From NCBI GenBank assembly GCA_039714555.1, contig JBDLJB010000075.1:1-5886 (forward strand): DNA of 5,886 bases, in the 5' to 3' direction. Within the stretch, counting starts at the first letter, position 1; each line of letters begins with the position of its first letter. Under the pieces are notes generated by a model that was not told the origin of the DNA, searched no databases, and saw nothing but the letters and a program-made list of their open reading frames with translations. Shown piece by piece: positions 1 through 5,704 of this stretch. This DNA comes from Namhaeicola sp039714555 (GTDB lineage Bacteria; Bacteroidota; Bacteroidia; Flavobacteriales; Flavobacteriaceae). The position numbers were made by a program, and so were the translations under genes.

Positions 1-113
1 GTTTTTATAAATACCTATTTTCGCTATTTTCTCCCCAAAAACCATGAGTAGTTGGTTATAATTTATTCGATTTTCGAATAAGTAGCTATTATTCTTTGTA
101 TTACCTTTAGAAA
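1..113 (+). promoter_or_regulatory. Non-coding control region upstream of the peptide cluster
   Basis: No reading frame is seen here. The region holds a perfect inverted repeat with 8-bp arms, TTATTCGA (63-70) and TCGAATAA (74-81), around a TTT spacer. Two direct copies of AGTAG(T/C)T lie at 47-53 and 81-87, 34 bp apart, flanking the palindrome. A sequence resembling the Bacteroidota -7 element (TAnnTTTG), but one base too long, lies at 90-98 (TATTCTTTG), and no convincing -33 TTG was found at the right spacing. I infer that this is the operator and promoter region of the downstream operon. The regulator is unknown and the exact promoter cannot be fixed. Confidence 0.5.
63..81. repeat. Perfect inverted repeat, candidate operator
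   Basis: TTATTCGA and TCGAATAA are exact reverse complements separated by three T residues. The element lies 33 bp before the start codon of the first gene and is not followed by a T-tract. A dimeric repressor or activator site is therefore more likely than a terminator. This is inference from position and symmetry only. Confidence 0.45.
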
Positions 114-734
114 ATGAAAAAATACTCAATTTCATGGTTTATACCGTTTTTGATTATGGCTGTATTTTTATTGCAATATACCCTAATCATTAGTTATCTT
201 GAAAAGATGTTTAAATATACTAACGAAGCTGTATTAAATGAAGTTTTAAATGAAGAAAAACAATTGTTTAATTTATATGTTCTTCAAAAAGGAATAGTTC
301 TTTTTTTACAATTTATTGGTAGTGTTATTTGTTTAAACATTGGGTTTTTGTATTATTATTATAAAATGCCGATTAAAAAAATTCTTGAACTAGTTTTAAA
401 AAGTTTTATAGCAATAATTTTTGTACAATTATTGGTAATAGGTATTATCAAGTTAAGCAATATGACATTTACAGTGGGAACAATAAGCAGTGTAGAAGAA
501 AAGCTAAGTATAGTGCATTATCTTAATACTGATTCAGTATCAGGATGGTTAATATTACCACTACAAACAATTAATTTAACACAATTATTTATTATACTTT
601 TTTTAACTTTTAGTGTACGTGTCTTAATAAAAAGTAATTATGTCAAAGCCTTTTTGTTTACAATTAGAACTTATGGGACAGGAATGCTTTTATGGTTTGT
701 ATTTGCTATGATTATGGAAATGAATTTTAGTTAA
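114..734 (+). CDS. Multi-pass membrane protein, candidate self-immunity protein (module A)
   Basis: This 206-residue protein is not one I recognise as a named family. It has about five hydrophobic segments, at residues 9-28, 60-82, 97-114, 152-172 and 187-203. A charged stretch (about 30-59, with EEK) lies between the first two. A hydrophilic loop at about 115-145 (SNMTFT...SSVEEKLSIVHYL) lies between the third and fourth. It should sit in the inner membrane. The ATG at 114 follows an A-rich stretch typical of Bacteroidota starts. The gene lies 91 nt upstream of a double-glycine precursor gene, and a shortened paralogue lies in the same place before the second precursor. One small membrane protein per peptide is the usual layout of bacteriocin immunity genes, so immunity is my inference. 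A role in export or signalling is equally untested. Its last 122 residues match the module B copy in 95. Confidence 0.6.
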   Translation: MKKYSISWFIPFLIMAVFLLQYTLIISYLEKMFKYTNEAVLNEVLNEEKQLFNLYVLQKGIVLFLQFIGSVICLNIGFLYYYYKMPIKKILELVLKSFIAIIFVQLLVIGIIKLSNMTFTVGTISSVEEKLSIVHYLNTDSVSGWLILPLQTINLTQLFIILFLTFSVRVLIKSNYVKAFLFTIRTYGTGMLLWFVFAMIMEMNFS

Positions 735-882
735 CTATCAATTTTAGGTATAGATAGAGAAAGGTTTACTTATTTAACCTTTATAAAAAATAAGAAAACT
801 TAATACTAATTTAAATTTTAAAATTATGAAAGAATTATCTTTTGAAAAATTAGAAAACCTTGAAGGAGGAAAATTTTGGGGA
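358..882 (+). repeat. Direct repeat copy 1 (membrane-protein 3' part, intergenic region, precursor leader)
   Basis: The first of two 525-bp copies aligns with 1940-2464 without gaps at a constant offset of 1582. By hand count, 366-644 differs at 50 of 279 positions (about 82% identity). In contrast, 645-882 differs at only 2 of 238 (positions 722 and 759). The repeat ends after codon 19 of the precursor, where sequence similarity stops abruptly. The uneven divergence points to gene conversion or recombination over the right half. Confidence 0.93.
735..825 (+). promoter_or_regulatory. Conserved untranslated region before precursor A with a 7-bp hairpin
   Basis: These 91 nt separate the membrane protein from precursor A and are almost identical to 2317-2407 (one difference, at 759). 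They contain a perfect 7-bp stem, AAAGGTT (760-766) and AACCTTT (776-782), with a 9-nt loop. An A-rich stretch without a T-tract follows, so this is not a classical terminator. The final 40 nt are A/T-only apart from isolated G and C bases and lead to the ATG, as expected for efficient Bacteroidota translation starts. No good TTG/TAnnTTTG promoter was found. A processing site, an mRNA-stabilising stem or an unrecognised promoter are all possible. Confidence 0.4.
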
Positions 883-1017
883 TGGGGTCCAGAAACTTGT
901 GTTACTTCATATGACTCAGTAGGGTCATGTACAACGTGCACAAGTCATTATTATGCTTTATGGATAAATGTATCTACAAATGTAGATGTTAGCTGTACAC
1001 ATAATGGTATACAATAG
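826..1017 (+). CDS. Double-glycine leader peptide precursor A (bacteriocin-like, four Cys)
   Basis: This 63-residue precursor carries leader MKELSFEKLENLEGG and should be cut after Gly15. The leader fits the class II bacteriocin pattern (L-S at -12/-11, hydrophobic at -7 and -4, GG at -2/-1) that C39 peptidase domains recognise. The predicted 48-residue core starts KFWG and has Cys25, Cys35, Cys38 and Cys57, which could form two disulfides. It is rich in Thr, Ser, Tyr and Trp and carries few charges (net slightly negative), which is unusual for a membrane-active bacteriocin. No lanthipeptide, radical SAM or cyclodehydratase enzyme lies nearby, so I infer an unmodified, disulfide-bonded secreted peptide. 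The first 19 residues are identical to those of precursor B and the cores are not. A terminator-like hairpin follows 12 nt after the stop codon. Antibacterial activity is not shown; a signalling peptide is an alternative. Confidence 0.85.
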   Translation: MKELSFEKLENLEGGKFWGWGPETCVTSYDSVGSCTTCTSHYYALWINVSTNVDVSCTHNGIQ

Positions 1018-1029
1018 GAATTTATTAAC

Positions 1030-1069
1030 AAAGTCACTATTAGATAAGTAATAGTGGCTTTTAATTTTT
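1030..1069 (+). terminator. Rho-independent-like terminator after precursor A
   Basis: A 13-bp stem is formed by 1030-1042 (AAAGTCACTATTA) and 1049-1061 (TAATAGTGGCTTT), with one G-U wobble and a 6-nt loop GATAAG. It is followed by T-rich sequence (TTTTAATTTTT overlapping the stem end). It lies between the precursor and the next gene of the same operon. It probably lets most transcripts stop after the abundant peptide message while some read through. Confidence 0.7.
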
Positions 1070-1082
1070 AACAAAAAAATCT

Positions 1083-1922
1083 ATGAAATTTACTCTAATC
1101 TTTTTAATAGTGTTTTCTAGTTTTTCTCAAAACCAGTTTGTTTTATATGATGCAACAACAAAACAATCAATTGCTTATGCTAATATTATGTTATATTCTA
1201 ATGGAAAAATTATAGGAGGAACTTATTCTGATATCCAAGGTTTAGTATCAATAGATGAGAAAACTGATTCTATAATAATTTCATCTTTGGGCTATGATAA
1301 TAAATCTTTTATTACAAAAAAGTTGTCAAAAATTATATACCTTTTTCCAAAAGTTTATAATTTAAATGAAGTAGTAGTATCAAATAAGACAATTGAATGT
1401 AAAAGAAGTAGAGATATAGGTTATTTTAAGAAAAAGAAGAACATTTCAATTCATTTATTAAAAAATTCAGAATTAACTACATTAATTTCAAATAAATCTA
1501 ACAAAACATCTTTAGTCAAAATAATATATTTTGAGCTTAAAAATAATTCCAAAAATCATCTACCAATTCGGCTAAAGATTTATTCTAATAAAAAAGGTCC
1601 AGATAAGCTATTATTGTCTGAAGATATTGAAGTACCTTTTTCTGACAAAAAGAAAAAATATATTCTTAATATCCACCATTATAATATTGAATTTCCTAAG
1701 GAAGGTTTATTTATTGGCTTTGAGTATCTTCAATCCTCAAGTAAAAAAGGCAATGTGTATATTTCTGCCACAAATAAAATAGAATCGAGTAAAACATTCA
1801 TAAAAGACAAGTTTTGGAACATAAAATGGAATTCTTTTAATAATAATCATTTCTATAGGAAATTAATAGAAGTAGATGGAATGATAAATATAGCAGTAGG
1901 CATAGAAATATGTGATTTATGA
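1083..1922 (+). CDS. Secreted protein with CarboxypepD_reg-like domain (module A)
   Basis: This 279-residue protein begins with a short Sec signal peptide (hydrophobic about 3-14, likely cut near SFSQ at 13-16), so it acts outside the inner membrane. Residues about 18-100 look like a carboxypeptidase D regulatory-like beta-sandwich domain. The marks are YANIML (32-37), YSDIQGLVSI (48-57), SSLGY (67-71) and LNEVVVS (94-100). The last resembles the motif that ends this domain in SusC-type TonB-dependent proteins. The C-terminal part, about 120-279, is predicted to be mostly beta and has a core PIRLKIYSN...FPKEGLFIGFEYL seen in other Bacteroidota secreted proteins of unknown function. There is no TonB barrel. 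A distant paralogue takes the same place in module B, so each precursor is paired with one such protein. A role in peptide export, surface display or protection is inference only. Confidence 0.65.
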   Translation: MKFTLIFLIVFSSFSQNQFVLYDATTKQSIAYANIMLYSNGKIIGGTYSDIQGLVSIDEKTDSIIISSLGYDNKSFITKKLSKIIYLFPKVYNLNEVVVSNKTIECKRSRDIGYFKKKKNISIHLLKNSELTTLISNKSNKTSLVKIIYFELKNNSKNHLPIRLKIYSNKKGPDKLLLSEDIEVPFSDKKKKYILNIHHYNIEFPKEGLFIGFEYLQSSSKKGNVYISATNKIESSKTFIKDKFWNIKWNSFNNNHFYRKLIEVDGMINIAVGIEICDL

Positions 1923-1947
1923 TTACCTCTAAGTTTTTAATTATAAA

Positions 1948-2316
1948 ATGTCAATTAAAAATGTTTTTAAACTAGTTTTAAAAAGTTTTATGGCAGTAAT
2001 CATTGTACAAATATTTATAATTGGAATTATCGCATTTAGCAATATGACATTTACAATAGGGACTATAAACAGTGTAGAAGAAAAGCTAAGTATAGTGCAT
2101 TATCTCAATATTGATTCAATAGTAGAATGGTTAGTATTACCACTACAAACTATTAATGTAGCTCAACTATTTATAGTATTATTTCTAACTTTTAGTGTAC
2201 GCATATTGATAAAGAGTAATTTTAGTAAAGCCTTTTTGTTTACAATTAGAACTTATGGGACAGGAATGCTTTTATGGTTTGTATTTGCTATGATTATGGA
2301 AATAAATTTTAGTTAA
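1948..2316 (+). CDS. N-terminally truncated paralogue of the membrane protein (module B)
   Basis: This 122-residue protein aligns end to end and without gaps with residues 85-206 of the module A membrane protein (27 differences, mostly I/V/L/F swaps). It keeps three hydrophobic segments, at about 13-30, 68-88 and 103-119, and lacks the first two. An in-frame TAA at 1930-1932 lies just upstream, so the ATG at 1948, an internal Met in the longer copy, is the only plausible start. The conservative substitutions and intact frame suggest a maintained protein, perhaps a three-helix immunity protein for peptide B. It could instead be a remnant carried along by the duplication. It starts 25 nt after the preceding stop codon, so it is probably translated from the same message. 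The last 29 residues differ at one position only. Confidence 0.6.
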   Translation: MSIKNVFKLVLKSFMAVIIVQIFIIGIIAFSNMTFTIGTINSVEEKLSIVHYLNIDSIVEWLVLPLQTINVAQLFIVLFLTFSVRILIKSNFSKAFLFTIRTYGTGMLLWFVFAMIMEINFS

Positions 2317-2407
2317 CTATCAATTTTAGGTATAGATAGAAAAAGGTTTACTTATTTAACCTTTATAAAAAATAAGAAAACTTAATACTAATTTAAATTT
2401 TAAAATT
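2317..2407 (+). promoter_or_regulatory. Conserved untranslated region before precursor B with a 7-bp hairpin
   Basis: This region equals 735-825 except for one base at 2341. The same AAAGGTT/AACCTTT stem lies at 2342-2348 and 2358-2364. The copies are far more alike than the coding sequence just upstream. This fits either recent homogenisation or a functional RNA or DNA element needed for precursor expression. Confidence 0.4.
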
Positions 2408-2587
2408 ATGAAAGAATTATCTTTTGAAAAATTAGAAAACCTTGAAGGAGGAAAATTTTGGGGACGGTCGTGTGGTCCAGCTTATGAAATTGCAGGTCAA
2501 TGCTACCGTACTTGTGCCCGTTATATGTTTTGGATTAGATATGATGAAGGACCTGTTGGTTGTGCTGAAGCTGATCAGTATGCATAA
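2408..2587 (+). CDS. Double-glycine leader peptide precursor B (bacteriocin-like, four Cys)
   Basis: This 59-residue precursor starts at the ATG equivalent to that of precursor A and carries the identical first 19 residues, MKELSFEKLENLEGGKFWG. Cleavage after Gly15 would release a 44-residue core with Cys22, Cys32, Cys36 and Cys52. Its spacing, C-x9-C-x3-C-x15-C, parallels C-x9-C-x2-C-x18-C in precursor A. Both have an aromatic patch after the third Cys (RYMFWIRY here, HYYALWINV in A). The core has about five basic and five acidic residues, so it is neutral overall. A terminator-like hairpin follows 4 nt after the stop codon. A longer overlapping frame (2442-2642, TTG start) is not the gene: this frame has the leader, the cysteines and the paralogue. 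Export and cleavage by the downstream C39 ABC transporter are inferred with good confidence; the activity is unknown. Confidence 0.87.
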   Translation: MKELSFEKLENLEGGKFWGRSCGPAYEIAGQCYRTCARYMFWIRYDEGPVGCAEADQYA

Positions 2588-2591
2588 AACT

Positions 2592-2633
2592 TTAATGCTT
2601 GTGCTTTTGACACAAGTATTAATTCTTAATTTT
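2592..2633 (+). terminator. Terminator-like hairpin after precursor B
   Basis: A 12-bp stem, TTAATGCTTGTG (2592-2603) and CACAAGTATTAA (2611-2622), has one G-U wobble and a 7-nt loop. It is followed by a moderately T-rich stretch (TTCTTAATTTT). It takes the same place as the hairpin after precursor A but is unrelated in sequence. Partial termination with read-through into the transporter genes is likely. Confidence 0.6.
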
Positions 2634-2638
2634 GATTT

Positions 2639-3526
2639 ATGAAGTATACTTTTTTTATTTTTATTTATTTTGTTTCAAATTTTTGTTTTTCTCAAAATCA
2701 TATAATAGTTGATTCATCTACTAATAAGATAATACCATATGCAAATATTAAGTTTCTCAAGGAAGAAAAGGGTTTTTATAGTAATGAACAAGGGAGGTTT
2801 ACAATTACTGAACAATCAGGTGATAGTATCCAAATATCGTGTTTAGGATATAATAATATTTTTAAAAAAGTTAATTTATTAAGGGATTCTATTTTTTTAA
2901 CTCTTAGAATTCAAAATTTGGATGAGATTATTTTACACACTACACCACCATTACTTAAAAAAATTGGTTTTAAAAAGAATACGTTAACTTGGTTTCCTAA
3001 TGCGGATATACAGTTTGGATTGTTAATTCATCCAACTAAAAAATATGAAAATTTATTTATTAATACAATATTAATTCCTACAAAGAAAAAATATTTCAGT
3101 CAAAAAGAATACACAATCAATCCAAAATATAAAAGCGTTATTAAAGTTACTTTATTTTCAAACAAGAATAACCTGCCTTATGAATCTCTTTTAGACACCC
3201 CTATTATTATTAATTGTGACCAAGATTCTGATAATATCATTAGTGTAGACATTTCAAAAGAACATATAAAATTTAATAGCAACGGAATATTTGTATGTAT
3301 AGAAAGGGTAGGTGAAATAGATCTTAAAGGAAGTGTTTTAGAAAAGAAAATAATACGTCCAGGTTTGATATTCACAAATAAAACAACAAAAGATTTTCTA
3401 ACTAATAAGTCTTTTTATAAACACAAATTATCAAACGGCTGGGAAATATTAGATTATAAAAACATGAATTTAAAAAAGCAAATTTATTTAGCAATTCAAT
3501 TGGAACTCGCTACTTATGAAGATTAA
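2639..3526 (+). CDS. Secreted protein with CarboxypepD_reg-like domain (module B)
   Basis: This 295-residue protein has a Sec signal peptide (hydrophobic about 4-17, likely cut near CFSQ at 16-19). The Cys there does not sit in a convincing lipobox. The CarboxypepD_reg-like domain spans about 20-100, with PYANIKF (33-39), YSNEQGRFTI (47-56), ISCLGY (66-71) and NLDEIIL (93-99). These fall within one residue of the matching motifs in the module A protein. The C-terminal part keeps a similar layout (IKVTLFSNK, then NGIFVCIER, then NGWEIL and IYLAIQLEL) but is much diverged. The end overlaps the ABC transporter start by 11 nt (ATGAAGATTAA), which suggests translational coupling and a link with export. 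The two secreted proteins are old paralogues, unlike the nearly identical leaders beside them. Function is unknown; a peptide chaperone, receptor or surface partner are guesses. Confidence 0.65.
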   Translation: MKYTFFIFIYFVSNFCFSQNHIIVDSSTNKIIPYANIKFLKEEKGFYSNEQGRFTITEQSGDSIQISCLGYNNIFKKVNLLRDSIFLTLRIQNLDEIILHTTPPLLKKIGFKKNTLTWFPNADIQFGLLIHPTKKYENLFINTILIPTKKKYFSQKEYTINPKYKSVIKVTLFSNKNNLPYESLLDTPIIINCDQDSDNIISVDISKEHIKFNSNGIFVCIERVGEIDLKGSVLEKKIIRPGLIFTNKTTKDFLTNKSFYKHKLSNGWEILDYKNMNLKKQIYLAIQLELATYED

Positions 3527-5678
3527 ATATCAAAAGTACCACCAGCACCAACTAGATGAATCAGATTGTGGAGTTATTTGTTTAAAAACAGTTTTAAAAT
3601 CTTTTGGTAGTGATTTATCGTTAGAAAAACTACGAGAATTAAGTGGTACTTCGTCAAATGGCACAACAATGTTAGGTTTATTGCAATGTGCCAATACAAT
3701 TGGTTTGGAAGCAAAAGGGTATGAAGCAACAATAGCTGCTTTAAAAAAAAATAAACAAATTGCCATTTTACATACAATTTTTGAAGAAAACACACAACAT
3801 TATGTTGTCTGTTTTGGTTATGATAAAAATAAAGGCACTTTCATAATTAGCAATCCAACAAGTTCTAAAATAGAATATATTTTACCATTAAAGTTAGATA
3901 AATTATGGGTTTCAAAAGCATTACTTTTATTTAGAGATACTCCCAATTTACAAAAAACAGAACAAGTTAAAAAAGAAAAAAGAAATTGGTTATTTAAATA
4001 TATAAAGAAAGATATTAATATTTTGTCAATGTCTTTAATTTTAGGAGTTTTAATAGCCATATTAAGTTTAGCAACAGCAATATACTCTCAAAAATTAATT
4101 GACGTATTACTTCCGTCAAATGACTTATTTAAAATTATAGCAAGTCTTGGACTATTATTCTTTCTTTTTTTAATTAACACTTTTTTTGGATATTTAAGAA
4201 GTTTGTTTTTGATTAGACAAAGCAAAGATTTTAATATACGCATCATCAATTTTTTTTATAGTAATTTATTAAAATTGCCCAAATCATTTTTTGATACTCG
4301 TAAAATAGGTGATATGATTGCAAGAATGAATGATACTAGTAGAATTCAAAAAACTGTATCAAAAATAATAGGTAATGTTATGATTGATACTTTAATGATT
4401 TTTGTAACTTCAATTGCAATTTTCAATTACAATAAATTTTTAGGAATGATTACATTAAGTTGGATTCCTATTTATATCATACTCGTTTATTATTTTAATC
4501 CTAAAATTATTAAAAATCAAAAGCGAGTAATGCAAGCTTATGCAAAAAATGAGAGTAATTATATTGATACAATTAAAGGTATTGAAACTATAAAAGCAAA
4601 TACTAAAGAATTCTTTTTTTCAGCAAATACTAAAAACATATATGGTTATTTTCAAGATTCAATATATAATTTAGGTAAATTAGGTCTAAACTATAATATT
4701 ATGAATCAATTGATATCAAGTGTATTTATAATAGGTACTTTAAGTGTTAGTATTCATTTAGTTTTAAAAGGAAGTATTACAAGTGGAGTAATTATTGCCA
4801 TCTTACAATTAATGGGTTTTTTAATGCAATCAACTACTAATTTAGCAATGGCAAATATTGAAGTTCAAGAAGCGAAAGTAGCCTTTAATAGAATGTTTGA
4901 ATTTACTTCCGTTCAAAATGAAAAGCAAGGTTCAATAGAACTTAATATTTTTGAAACTATAGAAATTAATAACTTATCATTTCGTTTTGCGGGTAGAAGT
5001 CAATTACTAAAAGAGATCAATCTAAAAATTAAAAAAGGAGAATTTATTGCTGTTGTTGGTGAAAGTGGAAGTGGTAAAAGCACTTTAGGACAAATTATAC
5101 AACAATTCTATACTTTTGAAAATGGTAATATTATTATTAATGATAAATTGGAATTAAAAGATATTATAACTGAAACGTGGCGAAATATTGTTGGAGTAAT
5201 TCCGCAAGAAATAGATATTTTTAGCGGTAATGTAATCGATAATATTTTATTAGGTGCAAAAGATAACCCCGAAGAAGTAGTAAAATATTGTCAAGAAAAT
5301 GGTTTCGAAAAATTTATAGCAGAATTGCCTCAAGGTTATGCAACTATCTTGGGTGAAGAAGGTATTAACCTTTCCGGTGGACAAAAACAAATTATTGCTT
5401 TAGCGAGAGTTTTATACAAAAGACCGCAGTTTTTAATTTTAGATGAGGCAACCTCTGCAATGGATAGAAATACTGAAAAATTTACCATGAATTTATTATC
5501 AAAACTAAAAGATGAAATTGCTGTACTATTTATATCTCACAGATTACATACTTTAAAAAATATGGCAGATAGAATTTATGTTTTGGAAAATGGTATAATA
5601 ACTTCAAGTGGAAATCACCAAAATTTGTTAGAAACCTCAAATTTTTATAGTGAGTTTTGGGAGGAAATTATTATTTGA
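3516..5678 (+). CDS. Peptidase-containing ABC transporter (C39 bacteriocin processing/export)
   Basis: This 720-residue protein has the full length and order of the PCAT family: an N-terminal C39 peptidase (about 1-140), a six-helix membrane domain (about 165-450) and an ATPase domain (about 480-720). PCATs remove double-glycine leaders and pump the core across the inner membrane using ATP. The peptidase shows Gln12, Cys18 in DESDCG, and His95 in QHYVV. The third catalytic position, normally Asp before Pro, is Asn113 in SNPT. The ATPase has Walker A GESGSGKST (515-523), Q-loop Gln564, signature LSGGQ (619-623), Walker B FLILDEA (639-645), D-loop Asp650 and switch His675, so it looks fully active. 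The start overlaps the upstream gene by 11 nt. Its substrates should be precursors A and B, which carry the same leader. No HlyD-type adaptor gene is in the window, although export past a Gram-negative outer membrane usually needs one. Confidence 0.95.
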   Translation: MKIKYQKYHQHQLDESDCGVICLKTVLKSFGSDLSLEKLRELSGTSSNGTTMLGLLQCANTIGLEAKGYEATIAALKKNKQIAILHTIFEENTQHYVVCFGYDKNKGTFIISNPTSSKIEYILPLKLDKLWVSKALLLFRDTPNLQKTEQVKKEKRNWLFKYIKKDINILSMSLILGVLIAILSLATAIYSQKLIDVLLPSNDLFKIIASLGLLFFLFLINTFFGYLRSLFLIRQSKDFNIRIINFFYSNLLKLPKSFFDTRKIGDMIARMNDTSRIQKTVSKIIGNVMIDTLMIFVTSIAIFNYNKFLGMITLSWIPIYIILVYYFNPKIIKNQKRVMQAYAKNESNYIDTIKGIETIKANTKEFFFSANTKNIYGYFQDSIYNLGKLGLNYNIMNQLISSVFIIGTLSVSIHLVLKGSITSGVIIAILQLMGFLMQSTTNLAMANIEVQEAKVAFNRMFEFTSVQNEKQGSIELNIFETIEINNLSFRFAGRSQLLKEINLKIKKGEFIAVVGESGSGKSTLGQIIQQFYTFENGNIIINDKLELKDIITETWRNIVGVIPQEIDIFSGNVIDNILLGAKDNPEEVVKYCQENGFEKFIAELPQGYATILGEEGINLSGGQKQIIALARVLYKRPQFLILDEATSAMDRNTEKFTMNLLSKLKDEIAVLFISHRLHTLKNMADRIYVLENGIITSSGNHQNLLETSNFYSEFWEEIII

Positions 5679-5684
5679 TAACTC

Positions 5685-5704
5685 TTCTATTTTGAACAAT
5701 AGAA
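5685..5704. repeat. Inverted repeat at the cluster/metG junction
   Basis: Perfect 7-bp arms TTCTATT (5685-5691) and AATAGAA (5698-5704) surround a 6-nt spacer, 7 bp after the transporter stop codon. Recognisable MetG sequence begins right at its right edge. It has no T-tract, so it is at best a weak terminator for the transporter mRNA. A recombination or insertion site is a possible alternative. Confidence 0.4.

Larger units (their letters stand above)
1940..2464 (+). repeat. Direct repeat copy 2 (membrane-protein 3' part, intergenic region, precursor leader)
   Basis: The second copy of the 525-bp repeat begins at ATTATAAAATG, which also starts copy 1 at 358. It ends after codon 19 of precursor B. 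The left breakpoint falls inside the membrane-protein gene, so the first 84 codons were never included or were lost. The right 238 bp (2227-2464) differ from copy 1 only at 2304 and 2341. Confidence 0.93.

Noticed and set aside
56..62. TTATAAT as a sigma70-type -10 box
   Set aside because: Bacteroidota housekeeping promoters use a TTG/TAnnTTTG pattern instead, and such AT-rich strings occur by chance in this sequence.
358..2464. Repeat pair as a diversity-generating retroelement or insertion sequence
   Set aside because: There is no reverse transcriptase, transposase, terminal inverted repeat or adenine-biased substitution pattern. The copies carry host-type genes, and the divergence fits duplication plus gene conversion.
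826..2587. Precursors as lanthipeptides or other enzyme-modified peptides because of Cys, Ser and Thr content
   Set aside because: No LanB, LanM, LanKC, radical SAM, YcaO or similar enzyme is in the window, and the paired Cys pattern is explained by disulfides. An enzyme acting from elsewhere cannot be excluded.
2442..2642. A 66-codon + strand frame starting with TTG
   Set aside because: It overlaps precursor B in another frame, shows no leader or domain, and the frame at 2408-2587 has a near-identical paralogue leader and conserved cysteines.
2639..2700. Secreted protein B as a lipoprotein because of Cys16 in its signal region
   Set aside because: The residues before Cys (VSNF) do not form a lipobox, and the module A paralogue has no Cys there. 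A Sec cleavage site near FSQ fits both.
3178..4060. Several minus-strand frames of 65-87 codons (at 3178-3375, 3530-3793, 3574-3795 and 3818-4060)
   Set aside because: They lie opposite well-supported coding sequence (secreted protein B and the C39 domain), with no recognisable domains or conserved starts.
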